Assembly (NCBI GenBank): GCA_026129385.1
Contig: JAHCIE010000166.1
Coordinates: forward strand, 1 to 7,180
DNA from: Anaerolineae bacterium
Lineage (GTDB): Bacteria > Chloroflexota > Anaerolineae > Epilineales > JAHCIE01
Reading direction: 5' to 3'
DNA: 7,180 nt
Shown: positions 1-6,157 of the stretch, piece by piece
Position numbering within the stretch: the first letter of the stretch is position 1
Layout: each line of letters starts with the position of its first letter
The notes under the pieces: generated by a model
Databases searched by the model: none
What the model saw: only the letters and a program-made list of their open reading frames with translations
What the model was told of the DNA's origin: nothing
Translations under genes and position numbers: made by a program

Positions 1-1210
1 GCGGGATGACGCTCTGAGTGACCAGGGTCGAGCCGGCGCGCACGGCATACTTCAGGCGCAGCTCGACGCGGTCGATACCCAACGCCTCAGCCAGCTTGTT
101 CATCTGCGACTCGGCCGCGAAGTGGCTCTGGGGCGCGCCGAAGCCCCGAAACGCACCCGACGGCACGTTGTTGGTATACACGGTGTAGGTATCGATGTGG
201 ACATTGGGGCACTCGTAGGGGCCAATGGCCATAATCGTCGCGTTGCCCAGAACTTTGGTGCTGGTAGAGGCATACGCCCCGCCGTCGGTAATCAGTTCGA
301 CGCTGGCCGCCACCAGGCGGCCGTCGCGGGTCGCGCCGGTGCGGCAGCGATAGACGGCCGGGTGGCGCTTGTGGTGGCCGATGGTCGTCTCCTCCCGCGT
401 CCAGACCAGCTTCACCGGGCAGCGCAGCTTCATGGCCGCCAGGGCCAGGACGATCTGCACCGAGATGTCCTCGCGCCCGCCGAACGCGCCGCCAATGGCC
501 GGATGGATGACGCGGACACGCTCCTCCGGCAGGCCCAGGGCATGGGCGACTTGCTCCCGTTCCTCGTGCGTCCACTGGCCCGCGGCGGCCACCGTCACGC
601 GGCCCTCGTTGTCGAGCCACGCCAGACCTGCGTCGGGCTGGAGGTAGGCATGCTCCTGCGCCCCCATGCGATACTCGCCCTCGACCACGACCTCGGCCGC
701 CGCCCAACCCGCATCCATGTCCCCTTTGCGCACGCGGTAGCGATGCAGGATATTGTCAGGATGATTCGCGTGCAGCACCGGTGCGCCGGGCCGCATCGCC
801 ACTTCGGGGTCGGTCACGGCCGGTAGGTCCTCGTACTCGACGCGAATCAGGGCACGGGCGCGCTCGGCCGCGGCGCGGGTCTCGGCGACGATGAGCGCCA
901 CCTTGTCGCCAACGAAACGCGCCACGGCGGCGTGCTCATCATCGCCCGGCCCACACAGCACCGGCTGGTCGGGGTAGATAAGGCCGAAGCGGTTGTGGGG
1001 CACGTCCTGGGCCGTGAAGATGGCGACGACGCCCGGCTCGGCCAGCGCCGCCGTCAGGTTGAGGCGACGGATGCGGGCGTGGACGCGGTGGGCCAGCAAG
1101 GTGCAGGCGTGGAGCATGCCGTCCATGACCAGGTCACCAGAGTACAGGCTATTGCCGGTCACCTTGCCATAGGCATCTTCGCGGGGGAGGCTACTACCGA
1201 TAGCACGCAT
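1..1210 (-). CDS. Xanthine dehydrogenase-family molybdopterin-binding subunit, N-terminal 403 residues (gene continues past left edge)
   Basis: Large, molybdenum-cofactor subunit of a xanthine dehydrogenase/aldehyde oxidase-type hydroxylase, which would hydroxylate a purine, N-heterocycle or aldehyde and pass electrons to the [2Fe-2S] and FAD modules. The reading frame is open from ATG at 1210 to the window edge. Residues 1-110 look like the a/b hammerhead domain (DAYGKVTG, then YSGDLVMDGMLHA). The Moco domain shows GGAFGGRED at 240-248 and AFRGFGAPQ at 353-361, the conserved substrate and cofactor loops of this family. The catalytic Glu would lie beyond the edge. I chose ATG 1210 because AAGGA (1220-1224) sits 9 nt upstream and the family N-terminus starts there; ATG 1215 is in another frame. 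The FAD/[2Fe-2S] gene upstream on the same strand supplies the other redox centres. Substrate cannot be assigned from sequence alone. Confidence 0.93.
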   Translation of the reverse strand, partial: MRAIGSSLPREDAYGKVTGNSLYSGDLVMDGMLHACTLLAHRVHARIRRLNLTAALAEPGVVAIFTAQDVPHNRFGLIYPDQPVLCGPGDDEHAAVARFVGDKVALIVAETRAAAERARALIRVEYEDLPAVTDPEVAMRPGAPVLHANHPDNILHRYRVRKGDMDAGWAAAEVVVEGEYRMGAQEHAYLQPDAGLAWLDNEGRVTVAAAGQWTHEEREQVAHALGLPEERVRVIHPAIGGAFGGREDISVQIVLALAAMKLRCPVKLVWTREETTIGHHKRHPAVYRCRTGATRDGRLVAASVELITDGGAYASTSTKVLGNATIMAIGPYECPNVHIDTYTVYTNNVPSGAFRGFGAPQSHFAAESQMNKLAEALGIDRVELRLKYAVRAGSTLVTQSVIP

Positions 1211-1245
1211 AGCATAACGTCCTTAATTGACGGTCGGATGAGTAC

Positions 1246-1261
1246 CGTTCTGGCCAGAACG
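1246..1261. promoter_or_regulatory. Perfect 16-bp palindrome upstream of the molybdopterin subunit gene, candidate operator
   Basis: CGTTCTGGCCAGAACG is a perfect 16-bp inverted repeat with no loop, 35 bp upstream of the start codon at 1210 and upstream of its ribosome binding site. A zero-loop palindrome in a short spacer fits a dimeric repressor site better than a terminator, and there is no T-run after it on either strand. A weak -10-like TATCTT lies next to it on the minus strand (1264-1269), but no good -35 is visible, so a promoter here is uncertain. The regulator is unknown. Confidence 0.4.
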
Positions 1262-1335
1262 CGAAGATACAAAGGCACGCAGGGGGGGCTAAGGTCTCGT
1301 CGCCCCCTATTCGTGCTCGTCCGCGCCCGTCGGTG
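1261..1335. repeat. Degenerate short tandem repeats (octamer and decamer tracts) in the spacer
   Basis: Two tracts of degenerate short repeats fill most of this spacer. Positions 1261-1284 read as three 8-base units, GCGAAGAT, ACAAAGGC and ACGCAGGG, sharing the pattern RCRMAGRN with one deviation. Positions 1306-1335 read on the minus strand as three 10-base units, CACCGACGGG, CGCGGACGAG and CACGAATAGG. No convincing ORF occupies the region. The periodicity is seen by eye and is imperfect. It resembles low-complexity intergenic repeats common in environmental bacterial genomes. Confidence 0.35.
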
Positions 1336-1356
1336 TCCACTTCTCTTCGGAGCCGA

Positions 1357-1455
1357 GACCTGTGCCGCGTAGGATGGCAGATTGACGGCCACCGAGTGCG
1401 CGCCAAAGGACGTCACGAAGCCGACGAGGCCGAGAATCACCAGATCGCGGCGCAT
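1357..1455 (-). pseudogene. Truncated MFS transporter, N-terminal remnant of about 33 codons
   Basis: Starting at ATG 1455, nine bases after the stop of the FAD/[2Fe-2S] gene, the frame reads MRRDLVILGLVGFVTSFGAH and then SVAVNLPSYAAQV. This is the typical start of a major facilitator superfamily permease: a short basic N-terminus leading into transmembrane helix 1. A GGGG run overlapping the upstream stop (1461-1464) could serve as ribosome binding site and would couple translation. After about residue 33 the frame turns into Arg/Pro-rich non-membrane sequence that runs into the start of the molybdopterin subunit gene in another frame. A full MFS protein has about 400 residues and 12 helices, so over 90% is missing. 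I infer a permease, perhaps for the hydroxylase substrate, that was deleted from this operon. A chance hydrophobic peptide is the alternative. Confidence 0.55.
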
Positions 1456-1464
1456 CGGTTGCCC

Positions 1465-2904
1465 CTAGGTGGGCGTAGCCTCAGCCGCCGCATCGATAGC
1501 CTCGATGATCTTGTAGTAGCCAGTACAGCGACACAGGTTACCAGTGATGGCCGTCTGCACCTGCTGGCGCGTCGGGCGCGGATACTCTTCAAGTAACTTG
1601 GCCGCCGACATGACGAAGCCTGGCGTGCAATAGCCGCACTGCACCGCCCCGTGCTCGACGAAGGCCTGCTGCACCGGGTGGAGCGTCGCACCCCGCGCCA
1701 GCCCCTCCACCGTCACCACGTCCGCGCCGTGGGCCCGCCCGGCGGGGACCAGACACGCCATGACGGCGACGCCATCCAGGTAGACGGTGCATGCGCCGCA
1801 CTCGCCCTCGGCGCAGCCCTCTTTCGTCCCCGTCAGGCCCACCCCGTCGCGCAGCCAATCGAGCAGAGTCAGATTCGCGCCAGGCGCTGAGACAGGGTGG
1901 CCGTTCACCGTCGCCGTCACCACGGCGTCACCAACCAGGGTGGCGGGCGCGCTGGTCGTGCTCACCGCGTATGGCTCCCTCGTGCCCCACAACAATGTCG
2001 GGGCCGTCGGCCAGTCGGCGCGCTCTGTGCCGGTACGCAGCCGCTCCAGGGCGCGACTCGTCAGGACACCCACGGCGCGGCGGCGATACAGGCGCGTCGA
2101 GCGCACGTCGTCGATGGGTTTGGCCGCCTGCTGTGCCGCCTGCGCAGCAGCATTGATACTGGACTGGGTCAGCGGCTGGCCCACCAGCAGCGCCTCCGCC
2201 TCGGGGGCACAGATAATGGTCGGCGCGACCGAGCCGAGGGTGATGCGCGCGTCCGTGACCACGTCGCCATCGAAGGTCAGCACAGCCGCGACATTCACGA
2301 CCGAAATAGCCTGGGCGCGGCGCAGGCCGAGCTTGAGGAAAACGCCGCGCTGGTCGGCACGCAGGGCGGGAATATGGATAGCCGTCAGCATCTCGTCCTC
2401 GGCCATGACCGTGCGCCGCACGCCAGTGTGGAACTCGGCCAGAGGCACATCACGCGCGCCGCGCGCCGACCGCAGCGTGACGCTCGCGCCCATCGCCACC
2501 AGCGGCGTGATGGTGTCGTTAGCCGGGGAGGCGGTGATCAGGTTGCCCGCTACCGTGCCGCGATTGCGTATCTGGGGCGCGCCCACCTCCCAGCACGCCT
2601 GGGCCAGGGGCAGCGCGTGCTCAACGCACAGCGCCGACGCCACGACGTGATTGTGGGTGACCAGCGGCCCTAGTGTGATGCGGTCGTCTTCGAGAGTGAT
2701 GCGATTGAGGCCGGGAATGCGCGTGATGTCCACCACCGAACCGAGTCGCCGCACGTTGCGGTCCAGCTCGATGATGAGGTCGGTGCCACCGGCGATGATA
2801 CGGGCATTGCCGCGCTCGCGGGCCAGAATCGTTAGCGCCTCGTCGACGGTCATAGGCGCATGGTAGGTATCCCAGGTATGGGGGGTCAGGGGTGTGTCAG
2901 CCAT
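1465..2904 (-). CDS. Fused FAD-binding and [2Fe-2S] subunit of a xanthine dehydrogenase-type molybdenum hydroxylase
   Basis: A 479-residue protein that carries electrons from the molybdenum site through two [2Fe-2S] clusters to FAD. Residues 10-180 form the molybdopterin-dehydrogenase FAD-binding domain, with the pyrophosphate loop AGGTDLI at 38-44 and GAPQIRNRGTVAGNL at 108-122. Residues 185-290 form the CO-dehydrogenase flavoprotein C-terminal domain. A linker at 291-325 leads to the [2Fe-2S] region: Cys364, 369, 372 and 384 are the plant-type ferredoxin ligands, and Cys423, 426, 458 and 460 (CGYCTPG and CRC) are the helical second cluster. All eight ligands are present. The order FAD then Fe-S is the reverse of XdhA and eukaryotic XDH, so this is a fusion of CoxM-like and CoxS-like proteins. 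It lies upstream of the molybdopterin subunit at 1210 on the same strand. ATG 2904 gives the normal family N-terminus; a weak GGGA at 2914-2917 is the only SD. Confidence 0.95.
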   Translation of the reverse strand: MADTPLTPHTWDTYHAPMTVDEALTILARERGNARIIAGGTDLIIELDRNVRRLGSVVDITRIPGLNRITLEDDRITLGPLVTHNHVVASALCVEHALPLAQACWEVGAPQIRNRGTVAGNLITASPANDTITPLVAMGASVTLRSARGARDVPLAEFHTGVRRTVMAEDEMLTAIHIPALRADQRGVFLKLGLRRAQAISVVNVAAVLTFDGDVVTDARITLGSVAPTIICAPEAEALLVGQPLTQSSINAAAQAAQQAAKPIDDVRSTRLYRRRAVGVLTSRALERLRTGTERADWPTAPTLLWGTREPYAVSTTSAPATLVGDAVVTATVNGHPVSAPGANLTLLDWLRDGVGLTGTKEGCAEGECGACTVYLDGVAVMACLVPAGRAHGADVVTVEGLARGATLHPVQQAFVEHGAVQCGYCTPGFVMSAAKLLEEYPRPTRQQVQTAITGNLCRCTGYYKIIEAIDAAAEATPT

Positions 2905-2952
2905 GAGTTAGTGTCCCGAGGTGGGGAAAGGAGCGCAGGCGCGCTTGGGCAT

Positions 2953-2981
2953 AGTATACGCCCGCCAGGAGAGGCAGGCAA
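2953..2981 (-). promoter_or_regulatory. Sigma70-type promoter for the FAD/[2Fe-2S] gene
   Basis: On the minus strand, TTGCCT (2981-2976) and TATACT (2958-2953) are separated by 17 bases, close to the TTGACA-N17-TATAAT consensus. Transcription would start near 2946 and leave a leader of about 40 nt before ATG 2904. It would drive the FAD/[2Fe-2S] gene and probably the molybdopterin subunit downstream. It is the left half of a divergent promoter region. Confidence 0.6.
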
Positions 2982-3020
2982 AGAAGCGAAGCGGACCAGG
3001 AGCCAAGGGCCAGGCTCTGG

Positions 3021-3060
3021 ATTGGTCGGCGGTCCTTCGTCCTTCGTCTGCCCTGCCCCA
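3021..3060. repeat. Intergenic repeat, copy A, with heptamer core
   Basis: This stretch begins ATTGGTC and contains the 13-base core GTCCTTCGTCCTT (two and a half GTCCTTC-like heptamers), followed by a C-rich tail. A second copy in the same orientation lies at 6158-6197 with the same ATTGGTC start, an identical 13-base core at the same offset and a similar C-rich tail. It lies between the two divergent promoters and overlaps neither -10 box. Confidence 0.55.
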
Positions 3061-3063
3061 GGC

Positions 3064-3091
3064 TTGACCCTGGCGTATACGACGCTACACT
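3064..3091 (+). promoter_or_regulatory. Sigma70-type promoter for the radical SAM selenoprotein gene, probably giving a leaderless mRNA
   Basis: TTGACC (3064-3069) and TACACT (3086-3091) are separated by 16 bases, a good fit to the housekeeping consensus. The expected start site about 7 bases after the -10 box is 3098-3099, which coincides with the ATG at 3099. No Shine-Dalgarno sequence precedes that ATG. The two facts together point to a leaderless transcript. Confidence 0.55.
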
Positions 3092-3098
3092 TACCAGT

Positions 3099-4541
3099 AT
3101 GAACCTCAATGTCCTCCTCATCTCTACCTACGAGATGGGACGCCAGCCCTTTGGCCTGGCGTCGCCCGCCGCCTGGTTGCGCGAGGCGGGCGCGCACGTC
3201 GAGTGCGTCGATCTGGCGGTGGACGCCTTCCCAGAAGATCGTGTACGCGACGCCAACCTGATCGCCTTCTATGTGCCGATGCATACCGCGACGCGCCTGG
3301 CGGTGGACGCCCTGCATCAGGTGCGCCGCGTCAACCCGACCGCCCACGTCTGCTGCTACGGGCTGTATGCGCCAGAGAACGAGGACTACCTGCGCAGCCT
3401 GGGCGTTGACACCCTCATCGGCGGTGAGTTCGAAACGGGGCTAGTCGCCCTGGCTCACGACCTGGCCGCCGAGCAGCCGCCCGCCGACATCCCCCTGGTC
3501 AATCTCAACCGCCAGACCTTTCGCGTTCCAGATCGCGCGGGACTGCCGGCCCTCGATCGCTACGCCAGGCTAGAGGTAGGCGATGGCACGGAGCGCATCG
3601 TCGGTTATGTCGAGGCAACGCGGGGCTGCAAGCACCTGTGCCGCCATTGCCCTGTCGTGCCGGTCTACAATGGGCGCTTCCGCCTCGTCCAGCGCGACGT
3701 GGTCCTGGCCGATATCCGCCAGCAGGTGGCGGCGGGCGCGCAGCATATCACCTTCGGCGACCCTGACTTCTTCAACGGTCCCGGCCACGCCGTGCCCATC
3801 ATCGAGGCGCTGCACGCCGAGTGGCCGGGCCTCAGCTACGACGTGACCATCAAGGTCGAGCATCTGCTCAAGCATGCCGACTTGCTGCCCACCCTGAAGC
3901 GCACCGGCTGCCTGTTCATCACCTCGGCCGTCGAGGCCTTCGACGCGCGCATCCTCGCTCGCTTCGATAAGCAACACACCCGGGCAGAGTTCGAGACTGT
4001 CCTACGGCTATGCGACGCGGCGGGCCTACAGATCATCCCCACCTTCGTCGCCTTCACCCCCTGGACCACGGTGGGCGGCTATCGCGACTTCCTGGCCGAG
4101 ATCGCCCGCCTGGACCTCATCGAGCGCGTCGCGCCTATCCAGTACGCTATTCGCCTGCTCATCCCGCCCGGCTCGCGACTGCTAGAGCTGGCCGAGACCC
4201 GCACCGTCATCGACAGCCTTGACCAGGCGCGGCTGTCCTACACCTGGCGCAACCCCGACCCCCGCGTCGACGCCCTGCAGCGCGACCTGGAGCAGTTGGC
4301 TCAGTCGTCAGTCGGCCGCCGCCTGTCACGCCGCGCCTTCTTCGAGCGCGTCTGGGCGCGCGCCCACCAGGCCAGCCCTGACCTGGCGCTGGCGGCGCTG
4401 GCCGTCGAGGCTGTCGCGACCCCGCCCCCGCCGCCCTTGCCACCCATGCCCCTGACGGCGATTGCCGTCCCGCGCCTCAGCGAACCCTGGTTCTGCTGAG
4501 CGGAACCCACCGAGGAGCAGTTTGCTTCTCCCTACGTGTGA
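3099..4541 (+). CDS. CUAEP-tail B12-binding-type radical SAM selenoprotein (TGA at 4497-4499 read as selenocysteine)
   Basis: Radical SAM enzyme of unknown reaction, 480 residues if the internal TGA is read through. Residues 3-125 are a cobalamin-binding-like Rossmann domain without an obvious DxHxxG motif. Residues 168-370 are the radical SAM core with CKHLCRHC (Cys177, 181, 184), the CxxxCxxC ligands of the [4Fe-4S] cluster that cleaves S-adenosylmethionine; ITFGDPDFFN at 217-226 is the usual glycine/acidic strand. A Pro-rich linker (442-449) precedes the tail. Residues 458-466 read PRLSEPWFC, then TGA (residue 467), then AEPTEEQFASPYV and a second TGA at 4539-4541. The resulting Cys-Sec-Ala-Glu-Pro matches the tail of the family I know as CUAEP/CCAEP-tail radical SAM (seleno)proteins, where other members have Cys at the Sec position. 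The vicinal Cys-Sec pair suggests a redox-active mobile tail. Stopping at 4499 would remove this signature. Substrate unknown. Confidence 0.9.
4497..4530 (+). promoter_or_regulatory. Selenocysteine UGA with candidate bacterial SECIS hairpin
   Basis: The UGA at 4497-4499 is followed 12 nt later by a hairpin: GAGGAGCA (4512-4519), loop GUU (4520-4522), UGCUUCUC (4523-4530), eight pairs including one G-U. The loop starts 20 nt after the UGA with G first. Bacterial SECIS elements recognised by SelB lie within the coding region just after the UGA, with a short loop carrying G near its start about this far away; E. coli fdhF is the model. The fit is by eye, not by energy calculation. The arms are translated as part of the 13-residue tail. 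Confidence 0.7.
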
Positions 4542-4547
4542 CAGACG

Positions 4548-4576
4548 ACGGCCACGGTTCAGTCAACCGTGGCCGT
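4548..4576. terminator. Strong hairpin terminator between convergent genes
   Basis: ACGGCCACGGTT (4548-4559) and AACCGTGGCCGT (4565-4576) form a perfect 12-bp stem with the 5-base loop CAGTC. The stem begins six bases after the second stop codon of the selenoprotein gene (4539-4541). On the plus strand a pyrimidine-rich stretch follows, but there is no clean T-run. It probably ends transcription from the plus strand and may also act on the convergent minus-strand operon. Confidence 0.7.
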
Positions 4577-4607
4577 GCCACTTCTCCCCCATGGGCTTCG
4601 ACCATTA

Positions 4608-4680
4608 CCCTGACGGCAGGCAAGCCTCTGCGGCGCCGCTGGCGGAGATGCCTCCTATCGTCGGCATGCCCGTCAGAGGG
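4608..4680. other. Structured spacer with nested inverted repeats, no gene
   Basis: TGACGG (4611-4616) pairs with CCGTCA (4670-4675), and the flanking CCC (4608-4610) pairs with GGG (4678-4680) across a two-base bulge. Inside lie AGGCA (4618-4622) with TGCCT (4649-4653) and the perfect palindrome GCGGCGCCGC (4630-4639). It sits 18 bases past the end of the PH-domain gene on the minus strand. A second terminator or processed 3' end is plausible. High GC makes chance pairing common, so confidence is low. No ORF here resembles a known protein. Confidence 0.3.
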
Positions 4681-4698
4681 CCTAGGGTGGGACGGACG

Positions 4699-5265
4699 CT
4701 ACGGGGTTTGCTGGGTGTGCATCACCCGCTGGATCAGAGCGTACGCCTGCTGGGCATCGGGGATGTCGTCGAAGGTTGGGGGTGGCAGGCGGCGGGTACG
4801 GCCGCGACGGCCGGTGGCGACAAGCTGGCCCTCACCAAAGCTGAGGCTGCCGCTACCGTCGCCGCGCAGGTCGGACGTCACCTGGGTCGTTGGAGTGAGA
4901 TCGATGGACTGGATGGTGGGCTGGTTAACACCCTGGATGATGAGGACGCGGCGGTCCGTCACGGCATAGCGGGTCCGCAAGCGCAACCAGGCCTCGAGCG
5001 CGATGCGGCCGACAGTGCTGTACAGGGCAAAGCCAATGAGACCCAGCGCGACGAAGAAATTCGAGACGGTCGCCCCACCCCGCCAGATATTGATAGCGAA
5101 AAAGACGGCGACGGCTGCCCAGATGAGACTGCCCAGCAGGCTGCGTAGTGTCGCCCAACGAAATCGCAGCCCAGGGCGCGGCTTGCCTGTCCACAACAAA
5201 CGCTCGCCGCCATCCAGGTACTGGAAGACCGTCACATCTAGCAGGCGGGAGATGTCGTCGCTCAT
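4699..5265 (-). CDS. Small membrane protein with bacterial PH domain
   Basis: A 188-residue protein of the bacterial PH-domain group. The soluble N-terminus carries GERLLWTGKPRPGLRFR at 20-36, a signature of this group. Two likely membrane helices follow, about 41-61 and 67-88, with only a short turn between them, giving a hairpin anchor. RYAVTDRRVLIIQG at 99-112 is the hallmark strand of bacterial PH domains, and the C-terminus ends with a FDDIPDAQQAYALI helix at 165-178. Molecular function in this family is unknown; a membrane-associated scaffold or stress role is often suggested. It starts 13 bases after the stop of the acetyltransferase gene without a clear SD, so it is probably translated from the same mRNA with coupling. 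Nothing links it to molybdenum or selenium chemistry. Confidence 0.85.
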   Translation of the reverse strand: MSDDISRLLDVTVFQYLDGGERLLWTGKPRPGLRFRWATLRSLLGSLIWAAVAVFFAINIWRGGATVSNFFVALGLIGFALYSTVGRIALEAWLRLRTRYAVTDRRVLIIQGVNQPTIQSIDLTPTTQVTSDLRGDGSGSLSFGEGQLVATGRRGRTRRLPPPTFDDIPDAQQAYALIQRVMHTQQTP

Positions 5266-5278
5266 TGCCAGTCAATCG

Positions 5279-6148
5279 TCACAGCTCGAAGCGGTACACG
5301 TCGTAGCGCATCGGACTCTCGAAGCCAACCTTCGCGGCCACGCACTGTGACGCCTTGTTGTCCTCCCAGCAGTGCCAGCGGGGCGTCAGGCGGTTCTTGA
5401 TGCAATGCTCGACAAAGGCGGTGGCCGTCAGAGTCGCGAAACCGTGGCCCTGGTATTCGGGCGCAGTCGCTACGCCAAGCTCGAAGTCGGGGGCGCTGAC
5501 GAACACGGACACGCACCAACTGGCGACCGCCTCATCGTTAGCTAGGCAGAAGCCCAGGCCGCGCGCAGCGAAGTCCGCATCCGACACCCAAAAGGAGCGC
5601 ACCCACCCCGCCATCTGGTCGGCGTAGGTCAGGCTAGACGTCAGCAGCCTCTCGTCCACGCGGCGCATCTCCCAATTGGGCGGCATACCCCGCTGCCAGT
5701 TCCCGCGCAACTGCCCACGGCGATACGTCCGCCGCCGCACCCTGGTTGCCCCCAGGCCGGGCAGAATCTCGGCCTCGATGGGACGCTTCCATGCGCGGTC
5801 GGGGTAGTGCAGCGACAGGTAGGGGATGCCGCGCGCCCGCGCGTCGGGAACGACCTCGCTCGTCAGGAGGGTGTGCAACGCCGCGTTGAAGTCGTGGGCG
5901 TCGGGCCGCCCCGCGACCAGCATGGCGTCCTGGCGCGGCCACATCAGGGCCGTCGTCGGTCGCTCGGCGTCGGCGGCGACCACCCAGGCCGGGGTATTGC
6001 CGTCGATGACCGAGTCGACGACGGTATTGTAGCGCAGCGGCTCGAAAAGCGCCCGCACGCGCGGGTACTGCTCTGGAAGCAATCGCAACGGCGTGCGTAT
6101 AGCATTCCCTCCTTGACGGCCTAAGCCTGCTTCGCCCTGGTCGGCCAC
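5279..6148 (-). CDS. GNAT-family acetyltransferase (GNAT_acetyltran/ZmaR-like)
   Basis: A 289-residue N-acetyltransferase. The N-terminal half (about 24-160) matches the lead domain of the GNAT_acetyltran group, with FEPLRYNTVVDSVIDGNTPAW around 35-55. The C-terminal half is the catalytic GNAT fold: GVATAPEYQGHGFATLTA at 225-242 contains the acetyl-CoA pyrophosphate loop Q-G-H-G-F-A (233-238), and WEDNKAS at 261-267 holds the conserved Asn of motif B. The acceptor substrate is unknown; relatives include antibiotic-modifying enzymes such as the zwittermicin resistance protein, but that does not fix the role here. The start used is GTG at 6148, with AGGA at 6154-6157 five bases upstream. A better SD, AAGGAGG (6108-6114), lies inside this frame seven bases before an ATA codon (6098-6100), so the true start is uncertain. 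It lies 45 bases after the molybdopterin subunit stop, likely in one operon. Confidence 0.87.
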   Translation of the reverse strand: MADQGEAGLGRQGGNAIRTPLRLLPEQYPRVRALFEPLRYNTVVDSVIDGNTPAWVVAADAERPTTALMWPRQDAMLVAGRPDAHDFNAALHTLLTSEVVPDARARGIPYLSLHYPDRAWKRPIEAEILPGLGATRVRRRTYRRGQLRGNWQRGMPPNWEMRRVDERLLTSSLTYADQMAGWVRSFWVSDADFAARGLGFCLANDEAVASWCVSVFVSAPDFELGVATAPEYQGHGFATLTATAFVEHCIKNRLTPRWHCWEDNKASQCVAAKVGFESPMRYDVYRFEL

Positions 6149-6157
6149 GAGCGTCCT

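Noticed and set aside
122..826. Plus-strand ORF of 234 codons
   Set aside because: It is antisense to the molybdopterin subunit, whose conserved motifs span the same bases; the plus-strand product resembles no family.
1246..1261. Palindrome as an intrinsic terminator
   Set aside because: It has no loop bases and no T-run on either strand, and it lies just upstream of a gene start.
1787..2650. Plus-strand ORF of 287 codons
   Set aside because: It is antisense to the FAD/[2Fe-2S] gene, has an Arg/Ser/Ala-rich composition typical of high-GC shadow frames and shows no motif.
2886..3347. Minus-strand ORF of 153 codons across the divergent spacer
   Set aside because: It runs through both promoters and the start of the radical SAM gene in antisense and has no recognisable domain.
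4497..4499. TGA as the true stop of the radical SAM gene
   Set aside because: The five residues around it form the Cys-Sec-Ala-Glu-Pro family signature, a hairpin follows at SECIS distance, and a second stop plus terminator lie just beyond.
4462..5148. Plus-strand ORF of 228 codons starting in the radical SAM tail
   Set aside because: It overlaps the selenoprotein tail, the terminator and the PH-domain gene in antisense; no family features.
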